Positions 19,601 to 27,023 of a DNA stretch of 64,000 nucleotides are shown piece after piece. The DNA lies in the NCBI RefSeq assembly GCF_033118175.1, contig NC_083688.1, positions 1,925,001-1,989,000 on the forward strand. The letters are read 5' to 3'. Under the pieces are notes generated by a model that saw only the letters and a program-made list of their open reading frames with translations, was not told where the DNA came from and did no database searches. The position numbers and the translations under genes were made by a program. This stretch comes from Dama dama. Its lineage: Eukaryota; Chordata; Mammalia; Artiodactyla; Cervidae. The first letter of the stretch is position 1. Each line of letters opens with the position of its first letter.

Positions 19601-20049
19601 GGCCCTGACCTGGAAACCACCCCATGGGGTCCGGATACCCCTCCCAGGCCGGCAGCCCTCCCCTCCCCACACTGAGCTGACCCCACATTTCACGATGCCT
19701 TCCCCCACACTCCTGGTCCCCACTGCAGGGTCCTGGGGGCCCCCAGGGAGCCCGGCCTCTGCCCAGCAGGCCTGGGACAGGGAGGGGATCACGTGCAGTC
19801 AGCTGGGACCGACGGCAGGGCTGGGGCTGGAATCCAGCGCGACCTAACGCTGAAGTGCAGACTCTCGTCTGGGGCCCTCCGGAGCTTCGTGGTCCCCAGG
19901 GCCCACCCCCCCCACAACCCACGCCCCCGAGAGAGGCGGCGCGGGGTCCCTGCCCTGACGCTGCCCCCCACACAGGTTCCTCGTCTGGCCCCGCTGGCGT
20001 CCGGCTCACCCTGGTGCTCGCCCTGACAGTGGTCCTGGAGCTGACGTGA
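4551..20049 (+). CDS. IGSF21: IGSF21, 3' part of gene (six joined exons)
   Basis: Joining 4551-4666, 7739-8213, 18160-18245, 18600-18792, 19203-19241 and 19976-20049 gives one open frame ending in TGA. Every junction has AG before and GT after, and the phases match (0, 1, 0, 1, 1). The product is about 327 residues of immunoglobulin superfamily member 21, recognised from runs such as YFKRDGEPIDAVPL, EALFSCEVKHPAL and ENPNIPRGTEDSN. Domain order is: second half of the protein's Ig2 with a long Ser/Pro/Arg-rich insertion, a third Ig-like fold, a short stalk, and a hydrophobic C-terminal GPI signal. The family is described as a GPI-anchored neuronal surface protein that binds neurexin-2 alpha and promotes inhibitory presynapse differentiation. 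The human protein is about 467 residues, so roughly 140 N-terminal residues (signal peptide, Ig1) are encoded upstream of this window. The coding frame is intact, with no frameshift or premature stop. Confidence 0.96.
5058..5125. repeat. purine-rich low-complexity tract
   Basis: Almost pure G/A on the + strand (GGGAAGGAAGG...GGGGGGAGAAAGGAAATGGGG) inside intron 4667-7738. Confidence 0.85.
5177..5385 (+). mobile_element. Bov-tA SINE
   Basis: GGGCTTCCCTGCTGGCTCAG head, then GCAATGCAGGAGATGCAGG, then the AGTCGGACACGGCTGAGCGAC tail. Confidence 0.95.
5745..5945 (+). mobile_element. Bov-tA SINE
   Basis: Head CTCAGCTGGTAAAGAATCCACC and tail CGCAGAGTCGGCCACGACTGAG. It is the third + copy in the 3.1-kb intron or its flank. 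Confidence 0.94.
6386..6405. repeat. (CA)n short microsatellite
   Basis: Ten CA dinucleotides. Confidence 0.9.
6550..6975. promoter_or_regulatory. unique AT-rich intronic block (candidate conserved element)
   Basis: Repeat-free, AT-rich sequence set in GC-rich surroundings. It contains TCF-like CTTTGAT (6587-6593), AAATTAAATTAAATG (about 6925-6938) and other homeodomain-type words. Function is inferred from composition only. Confidence 0.3.
7062..7103. repeat. (CA)n microsatellite with CG interruptions
   Basis: CACGCACACGCACGCGCA followed by an uninterrupted CA run. Confidence 0.93.
7299..7511 (-). mobile_element. Bov-tA SINE
   Basis: Reverse orientation: GCTAAGTTGCTTCAGACCC on the left, CTGCCGCTGAGCCACCGGGGAAGCCCC on the right. 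It ends 227 bp before exon B. Confidence 0.94.
7739..8213 (+). CDS. IGSF21: IGSF21 exon B (long insertion and end of Ig2)
   Basis: The acceptor is TTTCAG at 7733-7738 and the donor GTGAGG begins at 8214. At 475 nt this is the largest exon here, and it is GC- and CpG-rich. It begins with the C strand (VYFKRDG), then about 80 residues rich in Ser, Pro, Arg and Asp, then the E-F strands with the F-strand cysteine at 8159-8161 (ALFSCEV). This is the only cysteine in the exon. It ends in phase 1, and the reading frame stays open into the intron by chance as far as 8539. Confidence 0.95.
8325..8610 (+). repeat. decayed minisatellite, unit 75-90 bp
   Basis: The word GTTTGCT(G/A) occurs at 8358, 8448 and 8523. 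Each time it is followed exactly 22 bp later by ACA(C/T)(A/G)GGAGG (8380, 8470, 8545). A related ACACGGAGGT is at 8595. The units are diverged but the internal spacing is preserved. It begins about 110 bp after exon B. Confidence 0.65.
9402..9575 (-). mobile_element. MIR fragment
   Basis: CAGCCCCATTTTACAGGTGAGCAAAACTGAGCC followed by TTATAAGCAGCAGAGCTGGAATTTCC. Confidence 0.8.
9735..9935 (-). mobile_element. MIR, near full length
   Basis: GCATTTACTGAACACCTACCGTATACC...CATAGCACAGAGGAGGCACCTGAGACC...TTGCCCGCGGTGAGTAGG in MIR order. Confidence 0.8.
10000..10810. other. intronic unique sequence
   Basis: GC-moderate sequence of intron 8214-18159. Apart from a weak MIR-like stretch around 10730-10800, I see no exon, repeat or motif here that I can support. 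Confidence 0.5.
10815..11009 (-). mobile_element. MIR
   Basis: AGGCTCTGTTCCAGATGCTTCCC...TTTTATAAGTGAGGGGACCCGGGC...CCATGCTCTTAACCACTGCC. Confidence 0.8.
11263..11325 (-). mobile_element. Bov-tA fragment
   Basis: Only the tail half is present: CGCCAAGTTGCCTCAATCGTGTCCGACTGTGACCCTATGG. Confidence 0.75.
11496..11668 (-). mobile_element. Bov-tA SINE
   Basis: GTGAAAGTCACTCCGTCGTGTCTGACTC through GGATCTTCTCGACCCCGGG to CGGGTGGCTCCTTCACCGAG. Confidence 0.93.
11845..13390 (+). mobile_element. ancient L1 3' portion, split by a SINE
   Basis: Typical L1 ORF2-end and 3' UTR phrases run in order: GTGGATTTTTGACAAAGG, GAACCTGACCCCTACC, AACTTCTAGGGCAAAACACAGG, TGGCAAGGACTGGAATAA, CTACCCTATGACCCAGCAATTT, then after the inserted SINE GGATGTTCACAGCAGC and GCTTCATCACAATTTAAG. 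The coding potential is destroyed by stops and indels. Confidence 0.85.
12732..12931 (+). mobile_element. Bov-tA SINE nested in the L1
   Basis: Complete SINE (GGCTTCCCAGGCGGTGCAAATGG to AGAGTCACCCATGACTAAACA) dividing the L1 phrase AAAACATACATCCATG / CACACAAAGCCTTGGATG. It is therefore younger than the L1. Confidence 0.93.
13455..14245 (+). mobile_element. L2 3' portion, split by a SINE
   Basis: L2 phrases in order: TTTGCACTGTCCTTCCTTTCTGCCTGGAATAGCC, CATTTTCTACCCAAAGGC, then after the SINE TTGGATCTTCCACTAGAATTTAAGC and CCAATAAAGAACTAG...GGATGAATGAATGAATG. The terminal TGAA repeats merge into the microsatellite that follows. Confidence 0.75.
13757..13976 (+). mobile_element. Bov-tA SINE nested in the L2
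   Basis: GGCTTCCCAGGTGGCTCAG to GACATGACTGAGTGTGCACG. It is flanked by an imperfect direct repeat: GCAAGTGTATG starting at 13743 and GCAAGTATGTG starting at 13977. Confidence 0.93.
14226..14634. repeat. (GGAT)n microsatellite with 45-bp higher-order repeat
   Basis: Irregular TGGA/TGAA repeats. GAATGAATGCTT recurs at 14379, 14424, 14468, 14513 and 14558, giving five units of 45, 44, 45 and 45 bp. Because 45 is a multiple of three, long repetitive frames stay open on both strands; they are not genes. Confidence 0.92.
14855..14960 (-). mobile_element. MIR fragment
   Basis: CCATCTACAGGTGGGAAAACTGAGGCCC...AAAGTCACGTAACCAGAGACTGG. Confidence 0.75.
15395..15545 (+). mobile_element. MIR fragment
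   Basis: GCCGTGTGACCTCCTGGGAGCCAGTTATGTAACC...CGTGTCAGGCGCCTGATAAATG. The 15000-15390 stretch before it is GC-rich with no recognised content. Confidence 0.7.
16060..16190. other. CpG-rich intronic cluster
   Basis: About 18 CpG dinucleotides in 130 bp (GGGCGC, CCCGCG, CCGCGGG, CACGCGG), set in CpG-poorer intron. It sits directly before an AT-rich block with TTAATTAG. Confidence 0.6.
16195..16345. promoter_or_regulatory. candidate conserved intronic element
   Basis: Repeat-free sequence with a homeodomain word TTAATTAG (16212-16219) and a half NF1-type site TTGGCA (about 16252-16257). Enhancer role is a guess. Confidence 0.3.
16690..16830 (+). mobile_element. L2 3' end
   Basis: AAGTGTGAGCTCCGTGTCAGCAGGC...GTGTCCCCAGCCCTGCC...GATTCCTTGCTGGATGAACGAGTGAGTG is the L2 terminus. 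Confidence 0.7.
16922..17367 (+). mobile_element. BovB LINE 3' fragment with target-site duplication
   Basis: Encodes decayed BovB C-terminal phrases (RRIDAFELWCWRK, SILKEISPGCSLEGLMLKLKL) and ends in a (CTGAA)n tail. It is flanked by ACCCCTGGGCT at 16911-16921 and 17368-17378, and it splits a MIR-like sequence. Confidence 0.94.
17613..17625. repeat. short poly(A) run
   Basis: Twelve to thirteen A residues in intron sequence. Confidence 0.8.
17695..17790 (+). mobile_element. MIR fragment
   Basis: CACTGTGTGACCTCTGGCAGGTTGCTTCCGCTCTCTGAGCCTCAG. The remaining 370 bp up to exon C contain nothing recognised. Confidence 0.8.
18160..18245 (+). CDS. IGSF21: IGSF21 exon C (start of third Ig-like fold)
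   Basis: The acceptor is CTTCACAG ending at 18159 and the donor GTCAGC starts at 18246. The first two bases complete a Val codon started in exon B. The 86-nt exon encodes the linker (VAPKGPKI) and the A-B strands of a third Ig-like fold. At the position where a B-strand cysteine is usual the frame has Val (VRILVHGF). It ends in phase 0 after Gln. Confidence 0.93.
18600..18792 (+). CDS. IGSF21: IGSF21 exon D (rest of third Ig-like fold)
   Basis: The acceptor CCAACAG ends at 18599 and the donor GTAGGC starts at 18793. It encodes the C-G strands: a Trp in FTWTR, the E-strand region LVLERV, a sequon NGS, the F-strand cysteine at 18735-18737 (MYRCMAQN), and the G strand THTRLIVF. The intron before it is only 354 bp. 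It ends in phase 1. Confidence 0.95.
18935..19085 (+). mobile_element. MIR in the exon D-E intron
   Basis: GCTCAAGAGCCCTGGGTTC...GGGCAACTCTGGGCAAGCGG...GCCATCTGTAGAATGGGG. Confidence 0.8.
19203..19241 (+). CDS. IGSF21: IGSF21 exon E (39-nt stalk exon)
   Basis: The acceptor CCCGACAG ends at 19202 and the consensus donor GTAAGT starts at 19242. This small exon encodes 13 residues of Asn/Pro/acidic stalk (ENPNIPRGTEDSN) between the last Ig-like fold and the GPI signal. Both borders are phase 1 and the length is divisible by three, so skipping it would keep the frame. A sequon NGS forms across its 3' junction. Confidence 0.94.
19976..20049 (+). CDS. IGSF21: IGSF21 last coding exon (GPI-attachment signal)
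   Basis: The acceptor CCACACAG ends at 19975. The exon encodes a small-residue stretch (GSSSGPAG), which suits a GPI omega site, then a roughly 13-residue hydrophobic tail (LTLVLALTVVLEL) with one Thr after it, then TGA at 20047-20049. A short hydrophobic tail with no cytoplasmic basic residues is the standard form of a GPI-transamidase signal and agrees with what is known of IGSF21. Confidence 0.94.
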
Positions 20050-20205
20050 AGGCGCGCCCTCCACTCCATCTGGCACTGGCGTCTCTGCGACCGGTTTTCC
20101 TTTCTTTTTTAAACTATTTCCAGTCTTGTTCTTAGTCTCTTTCTGTCCGTGTCTTGGCTCCTTCGGTCAGTTCAATTAATACACAACACTTTTCCCCACC
20201 TCCGT
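20050..20205 (+). other. IGSF21: IGSF21 3' untranslated region (short, predicted)
   Basis: The sequence after the stop codon is pyrimidine-rich and free of recognisable repeats up to an AT-rich stretch near 20170. A GT-rich tract suitable as a cleavage downstream element follows at about 20212-20228. The 3' end is placed near 20.2 kb on these grounds only. A longer UTR using a distal site cannot be excluded. Confidence 0.55.
20178..20183 (+). terminator. candidate variant polyadenylation signal AATACA
   Basis: AATACA is a known weaker variant of AATAAA. It lies 129 nt after the IGSF21 stop, followed about 30 nt later by a GT-rich element. No canonical AATAAA or ATTAAA was seen between the stop codon and this site. 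Confidence 0.45.
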
Positions 20206-20424
20206 CTGTGGCTCTGAATTCTTCATGTTCTATTGCAGCAACGGGCACCTCCCGGCGTGCAGCCTTGGGACAGGCACTGGGGGGGCGGTGGCAGAGGGCA
20301 TGCTCTTTCCCGGAGGAGGGGTGGAAGGGCAGCTCCTTGTCTCATCCAAGTCCAGGCGTGGGAGGTTGCCAGAGACTTTACTCAGGAAACCTGCGCTCCC
20401 TCAGGGCCAGGTGTAATAGTCAGC

Positions 20425-20985
20425 TCTTGCCACAATGATGCTGCCTAACAGCGACCTGAATCACAGAGGCATGAAATAGCAGAAACTAGTATCAATGTTC
20501 ACGTTCAGGATGAAGCGGTTCAGCCGATCTGGTCTGGATTCTGGAGGAGGAAATGGAAACCCACGGCAGCATTCTTGCCTGGAAAACCCCATGGACAGAG
20601 GAGCCTGGTGGGCTACAGTCCATGGGGTCACAGAGTCAGACATGACTCAGCACGGCACGGCAGTCTGGATTCAGCTGGGCAGCCCTGCTTCCGGCAAGAG
20701 GCCGTCTGGGCTGGATTCCAGGCTTGGGGTTGGACTCGGCTCTCCTCGCTGGGTGTCTGCTCTGGGGCGCAGGCTAAAGAGGTGGTGGCTGATCCTCTTG
20801 CGGTGGATCATCAAAGCTCAAGGCAAGAAATGCAAACCAGGCAAGTACGGTCAAGGCATCTGCCTATCGTGTCCACACTCTTCAGCTGAAGTAAGTCACA
20901 TGGCCGAGGCCAACGTCAATCAGGGTCACACGAAGTCAGCGGCAGAGGTTCCAGAACTTCTTACTCAACTACCAGACGGTTCCCC
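20425..20985. mobile_element. old interspersed repeat split by a SINE (family unassigned)
   Basis: GTAATAGTCAGCTCTTGCCACAATGATGC at the left and AGTAAGTCACATGGCCGAGGCCAACGTCAATC at the right resemble the ends of an ancient mammalian repeat, interrupted by a Bov-tA piece at 20543-20652. Confidence 0.45.
20543..20652 (+). mobile_element. Bov-tA SINE, tail half
   Basis: GGAGGAGGAAATGGAAACCC...TTGCCTGGAAAACCCCATGGACAGAGGAGCC...CAGAGTCAGACATGACTCAG. The tRNA-like head is missing. Confidence 0.88.
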
Positions 20986-21297
20986 GTGACATTCGGCTAT
21001 TGGAGGGAAGGCCTGAGTGTCTGGGGGAGGGGGGTGTCTCTGAGCCACGGCCCAGACTTGAGAGTCACTGAGGAGAGACCTGGAAGAGCGTGTTACTCAG
21101 CCAGGAGAAGCTGGGCTGCAGTAACACATTGACCCCAGAATTTTACTTGATTAACACAATGAAAATTTACTGGGGCTCATGAAAACCCCAAGGCAGTTTG
21201 GGGAGTCCTCTGGAATCTGCATGGCAGAGAAGGAGAGGGCTGGAGGATGAGAACGGAGCACAGAGTGATACCCCCGCAGAGACGTTCTTGTTCTTTT

Positions 21298-21575
21298 GTA
21301 AATTTTTTATAAACGTTTTATTTTGTCTTGGGGTATAGCCAGTTAACAATGCTATGATAGTTTCCAGTGAACACCAAAGGGACTCAGACATACATACAAA
21401 CGCATCCACGTGCCCCCAGAGGTCCCCATCCATGCTGCCATAAGACACGCGCAGTACAGCAGGTCCTTGTTGGTTATCCATTTTAAATACAGCAGTGTGT
21501 CCACGTCCATCCCAAACCCCCTAAGTATCCCGTCCCCCTGGCAACCATAAGTTTGTTTTCTAAATCTGTGAGTCT
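21298..21575 (-). mobile_element. artiodactyl L1 3' fragment
   Basis: GGGGTATAGCCAGTTAACAATGC, CAGTACAGCAGGTCCTTGTTGG, CATCCCAAACCCCCTAAG and TAAATCTGTGAGTCTCC are the reverse complement of the ruminant L1 3' UTR. Confidence 0.8.
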
Positions 21576-22034
21576 CCTAAGATGCTCACATTCTAATCTC
21601 AAGAACCTGTGAATATGTTACCTTATGTGACAAAAGGGATTTTGGCCAATGTGATTAACTGAAGGATCCTGAGGTGGGAAGATTGTCCTGGATGATCCAA
21701 GTGGGTCCAATCACAAGGGGTTCCTTATAAGGGGGAGACAAGAAAGCAGCAAGTAGGAGGACCTATGATGACAGAAGCAAGAGATTGTCGTGATGCCGGG
21801 AAGGGGCCATGAGCCAAGGAATCCAGGCAACCTCGAAGCCGGAAAAGGCGAGGAAACACTCTCCCCTTGAGCCTCCGGAAGGAACCAGTTCCTCTGTCCA
21901 CGGGATTTCCCAGGCAAGAATATTGGAGTGGGTTGCCATGTCCTTCTCCAGGGGATCTTCCTGACTCAGGGATGGAACCCGCATCTCCTGCACCGCAGGC
22001 AGATTCTTTACTGACTGAGCCACACGTGAAGCCC
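21576..22034 (+). mobile_element. old mammalian repeat with inserted Bov-tA (-)
   Basis: GTGAATATGTTACCTTATGTGAC, GATTGTCCTGGATGATCC and GGGGCCATGAGCCAAGGAATCC belong to a common old mammalian repeat whose family I cannot assign. At 21891-22034 it is interrupted by a minus-strand Bov-tA (CCTCTGTCCACGGGATTTCCC to CTGACTGAGCCACACGTGAAGCCC). Confidence 0.6.
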
Positions 22035-22039
22035 ACAGG

Positions 22040-25000
22040 GGCACAGACCACATCTATCACATCCCACTGACCTGGGGGAACTGGCCCTCTGTCACTTCCA
22101 CTGCATTGTTGTTTTTTTTGTTTTTGGCCAACATGAGCTATTAGATTCAAGGGATGGTGAAACCGATTCCACTTTTGGATGAGAACTGCAAAACCATATG
22201 GCATAGTGTGTGGATGCTGGTCAGGAGGCAGAAGTAGGGCTGTGTTCACAGTCTCCATCAGCCCCACACTCTGAACTTGATATTCTAGCATCTTGGTTTC
22301 CCATCCACCACGTCACATAGTCTCATTTCAACTGGGAAGCCCAAATGTCTCCTCATTTCTCTTTTAAAAGTGTGACAAGTAAATGATCCATTCATACAAT
22401 ACGTATTTGCCTGCCTGCATCTTGCGAGCAACAGTAAAGAAGTTGATTTTCAAGTGTTGAAAGGTCTCTCATATCCGTCAGCATCAACACCCAGGCCAGG
22501 TCAGCGGCAACAACCACACAGCACCACCTGCCTCCTCAACCTACTTCCTTCTTCCCCAAAGCCCTGTTCTGTCTCGCACGGGCCCCCTGCCCCCGCTCCT
22601 GCTGCCTGCCAGCCAGCCTACCCAAGCCAGTGTTGCACAATGCTTTGTCTGTTTTCTGGAAGGAACAAAACAAGATTTGTTCCTTCTTTTTACCTTAATA
22701 GAGGGAGGCCCATGTAGGCATGAAATTGGAATCGCTTTGCCCTATTAACAGCTCTGGCGCTGGGTTCCACGGCCCCTAAAACGCATCAACATCTCAGCAG
22801 CAAGTGAATGAGCCAGATAAAGTGGGAGGGGACACGCCCAGAGAGAGTCATTGGGAGGCCTGCCGTCTGCAGGGGACGGGCAGCCATCTGCTCTGGGCTC
22901 TGAGTGTGAGGACACTAAGGCCTGAGCAGGCCGGAAACGGTGATCTGTCTGACCTAGGACTGCAAGGAGGCAAGGTGGGGCGGGTGACATCAAGCCCAGC
23001 CTGACAGGGAGGCAGATCCTTCATTTACTTGTTTACCTGGTTACTCACTCATTTGATGGACTCTTAACACCCCTCTGGTCTGGCTGTACGCCAGGCAGGG
23101 GAAACACCAAGACAAGCTGGGCAGATCCTGCCATAAAGAGCACCCAGTCTCTGCAGAACGACAGACTCCAGGGAAAGAGGAACTGAAATGCCACGTGACA
23201 AGTGTCAGAACAAAAATATGAAAACGTGCAATAGGGTCACAGAAAGGGTACAAGACTGTCCCGGCTGGGGAGGTCTGGGGGGGCTTCCAGGAGGTGGTGA
23301 CTGGGAAGCCAGGTCTTCAAGGAGAGGAAGGAGCATCAGAGTCAATTCTGCCACCTTCCCAGTTCGGCTCCAGGTCAGTGGGTCCAGCTGTCGGTCAGTG
23401 TAGAGACCCCTGCTGGGCCCCTAGGGGGCCAGCCCCCTTCCTAGCACGTCAGCCAGGGCGTCAGTCCTCCTCCTCCCGTCAGCCTAGCCCTCGGAGCCGG
23501 GCTCATCAACAAGAACGTGGCAGCTGGGGTTCCTCATCACTAGGTCACAGGAATGGGGGGGCCCATGACACTTTCCCAGAGCTGCCCCTTCCGGGGAGGA
23601 GGTTCCGGGGAGGCGAAACTGGTGGCCTCTCCACCCACGTGCCTGCGAGAGGAGCGAGGTCTGGAGTCAGCATCTTCTCAGCCTCGGGGTACCTCAGGGC
23701 CCCACAGCACCCCAAGGGAAGTCACACGGCTCCTCTGCCCTGCCCCGCCTCGTGGTGCCAGAGACCGCCCTTCCTGCTTCCACCCTGGCCAGGCAGGAGC
23801 GTATCTGCGGACCTGCCTACCCCACGGGCTACCACCATGGGTGGTGCCAGCAACCACCTCCGACCCGAGGTCAGGGCTGCCCTGACGGAAGGGAGACGCG
23901 GAGCCGTGAGCCGCGGCTCCTACACAAGGACCCTGGGTCAGAGTTGTCATCCTGACTCCAGACAGGCTGCAGGTTTGATAAAATGCTCACATGCATGCAG
24001 AGCAGAGAAAACAAAACCCAAAACAAGGGTCTCTGCGCTCTGCCCCTGAAGGAGAGCTGACTGCCCGAAGTGACCCCTAAAGCTGGGTGCTCACCCGTGC
24101 ATTTCTGGGATGGAGGCGGAGATGGGAAGGCCGGCATGGAGGCTGATCCCCCAGGAGCCCTGGTGCTGCTGGTGGAAAGCAGAGGGAGAGAAGGATGGTC
24201 CTGAGGGACGAGAAGGTGGGCGGAGGGGGAGGAGGGTGGGGGGAGTCCAGAAAGAGCGGAGAGAGGAGCCAAGGATGTGGCTGGCCTGGACAGGGGAGGA
24301 AGGGGAACGGGAGGGGATGGGGGAGCCAGCCAAAGAGCCGTTCAGGGTCCTGGGCGTCAGGCCACCCTGGGATCGGACATCCTAGAAAGACAGGGGGGTC
24401 CAGGAGGAATTTGGGGATGGGGGTGGTGGGACAGAGAAGAGGGTCCCTGTGGGGAGTGATTCTGAAAAATCGAACTCTCCAGTCCAACTGGCCTCCTGTG
24501 AAACAGAGATCATGAACCAGACAGAATGAGGTTAAGGGCTGAATGAGGGAGGAGTGGGCAGAAATGAAACAAGAGACAGAGGAGAGTCAGAGAGACAGAG
24601 AGACACAGAGAGACAGAGAGACTGGCCCTGACACCCATCGGGGACAGCTGAGCCACAGACCAGCCCAGAGAGGGGAGTTTTCCAAAAGCACTTAAGCTAT
24701 TATGTCAGTGATTACGCCCTTGGTCTCCTCCAGGGAAGACAGCTCTGAGTGATGGGTGGAAGGAAATGGATGTGCAACATACACGCACTTTTTCCAATTG
24801 GGCCCGATCGCCAGCGACAGGCCTGAATGTCAGCACACACAGCGGAGCCCCGGGCGGGCAGCTGCACCTGGCCTTGGGGCTGAGCTTCGTGGAGGCCGCC
24901 TCCCCCGCCTCCCCCGCCCCCTCTCATCTGCCCCGGCGGCTGCGGTCCCCACCCCAAGCTCCCATCCCCTTCTGCCTCTTCCTCCGAGGATCTGGAGACC

Positions 25001-25190
25001 CCAGGGGCCACAGACAAACAGCATTTTGGAAGAGCCCTTCCCTAAACTCACATCCCTACACTCACCTCCTCAAACTTGGCCTCCCCCAGAGACCTTCCTT
25101 CTCTGACGACGGGGACTGTCCTTCCCCCGTGACAGCCAGGGTTTTGAAAGTCTTTGGAGTTGAAAGTCTTTGAGGACTCGGACAGCAGCT
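22040..25190. other. largely unique intergenic sequence
   Basis: No gene or clear young repeat. 22640-22830 and 24660-24840 are AT-richer unique blocks of a kind often conserved. 23050-23260 looks like an eroded MIR/L2-class fragment. 24110-24620 is strongly purine-rich, ending in (AGAG)n with AGAGACAGAGAGACAC units at 24566-24622. Confidence 0.5.
24218..24243 (+). other. G-quadruplex motif
   Basis: Four G-runs on the + strand (3, 5, 3 and 6 G) with loops of 4, 4 and 1 nt. Confidence 0.75.
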
Positions 25191-25318
25191 TAAAGACATT
25201 CCCACTGTGGCATCTTGGGCAAGTGGATTAAGCCATCTGAACTCAGCTTTTCCAACTATAAAACGGGGATAATTAGACCCTGTAAATTAGTGGCTAATTA
25301 TATACACCCTGTAAATTG

Positions 25319-25525
25319 CTAGTGGCAAAGAACTCTCCTATCAATGCAGGGGACATAAGAGACGCAGGTTCAATCCCTGGGTTGGGAAGACCCCCTGGAG
25401 GGAGGTATGACATCCCACTCCAGTATTTTTGTCTGGGAAATCACATGGACAGAGGACCCTGGAGACTATATAGTCCATAGGGCCGAAAAGAGTCAGATAC
25501 GACCAAGGCAACTTAGCACACATGC
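25319..25525 (+). mobile_element. Bov-tA SINE, diverged, head truncated
   Basis: Starts at AGTGGCAAAGAACTCTCC, then CAATGCAGGGGACATAAGAG, ending near AGTCAGATACGACC. A MIR fragment (+) precedes it at 25196-25300. Confidence 0.88.
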
Positions 25526-25607
25526 ACATACATCACTTACAGGATGCACGTGACACATTAAATAGCAACAGTTCCACACATAAGAATTTGCATAAATATC
25601 AACATCC

Positions 25608-25825
25608 TATATTTAGGAATTTACCACGTACCAGATCTTCTCTACCAGCTAAAGGCTGTGCCAAGCACTTCGCACACATCATCTCATTTGATCTTCACAA
25701 CAACCTTGCAGTGTAGGAAGCATCAGATTCCTTTTCCAAGTAAGGAAACAGGCTTAGAGTGGTTACGTAACCTGCTGAAGGTCGCAGAGGAAAATGAAGG
25801 CCTGGACCTGAGATCTGGACCTAGG
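25608..25825 (-). mobile_element. MIR
   Basis: CCAAGCACTTCGCACACATCATCTCATTTGATC...AAGTAAGGAAACAGGCTTAGAGTGG. Confidence 0.8.
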
Positions 25826-26017
25826 ATAGAAACACCAGGTCCTCTGCCTCGTTGGGTGAGAAGCCCAGGACATAGTCAGGTGTAGACCAGAAACGCAGCG
25901 GATTCCGTTTTTCCTTCCTTCTCCCTGGAAACTCCTCCAAGGCAGATGGTTGTCCTAAATAGTCTAAGGATCTCAAGGTGGTCAGTCCAGAGGCAGGACT
26001 CTGTGGCAGGTGTTTAA

Positions 26018-26250
26018 AGAAGTGAGCTCTGGAGTTAAACTCTCCTGGGCTCACATTTTGTCTTTAAAAGCTGTTGACTAGCTGTGTGGCCTCAGGCTAT
26101 TTACAAAAAACGTCTTTGTGATCCTCTCTCTAGAATGAGGATCATAACTGTACTCCGCTTTTGGGGCTGAATGAGATAGCGCATATAAAGTACTTAGAAA
26201 AAAATTGTCTGGCATGTAGTATGTGCTCAATAAATATTACCTGTCATTAT
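26018..26250 (+). mobile_element. MIR, near full length
   Basis: GAGCTCTGGAGTTAAACTC, CTAGCTGTGTGGCCTCAGGC, TGGCATGTAGTATGTGCTCAATAAATATT. Consensus order is kept over about 230 bp. Confidence 0.88.
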
Positions 26251-26419
26251 CACTCACTTGGCACAAGATGCTAACATTAATCTCCATCCTTTAGTAATAG
26301 ATAAAAGATATCATGTGGTCCTTCCCCCCAAGGTCACTCTGTGCCTTTAAATCATGCCAGCAAAGGAGAGGGGAGTGAAGAAGAAGAGGGGGAACAAAGG
26401 GGGAGGAACTTACAGTTAG

Positions 26420-26575
26420 GGAACTCAGATCAGATCCTTACAAGGCTGGGTCACTGGTCCACTCAACAGCCTTCTAAGATAGGCGCTCCATGCTCATTTA
26501 ATAAACAGAGCAAGGAGGAGCCTCAGGGTGGGAGGGGGCCAGGCCCAGAATCACACAGCTGCGGATAAGCAGGGA
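26420..26575 (-). mobile_element. MIR
   Basis: Ends in CCCAGAATCACACAGCTGCGG, preceded by AATAAACAGAGCAAGGAGGAGCC. It is an eroded reverse-orientation MIR. Confidence 0.6.
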
Positions 26576-26836
26576 CCCGGCTGGAAATTCCATCCTCTTC
26601 ACGCACACCTCCCTCCCCTCATGCTGTGTGGGAGGATACAGCCTCCCCCCGCACCTCGTGTCCTCTGGGGGCACTCAGCAGAGAACCGCCATCTCCTATG
26701 GCCGGGGGCAGCCTCGGGGGACAGACAGCAGCTCATGGAAAAGGGAGAAAGCAGAGGGGCAGGCACGCCCTCCAGACCCTTCCCCGCCCATCAAAGAAAC
26801 GACCACCTCCTTCCAGCTAAAGCAGACGGGTGTATA

Positions 26837-27023
26837 CAAGTCGCGACCCCATGGACTGTAGCCTGCCAGGCCCCTGTCCATGGCATTCTCCAGGCAAGAA
26901 TGCTGGAGTGGGTCGCCAGGCCCTCCTCCAGGGGATCTTCCCAACCCGGGCGTTGTGCCTGCATCTCTTATGCCTCCTGCATTGGCAGGCGGGTTCTTGA
27001 TCACTAGCGCCACCTGGGAAGCC
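26837..27023 (-). mobile_element. Bov-tA SINE
   Basis: GTCGCGACCCCATGGACTGTAG, GGGGATCTTCCCAACCCGGG, CTAGCGCCACCTGGGAAGCC. A short MIR (-) follows at 27050-27130. Confidence 0.92.
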
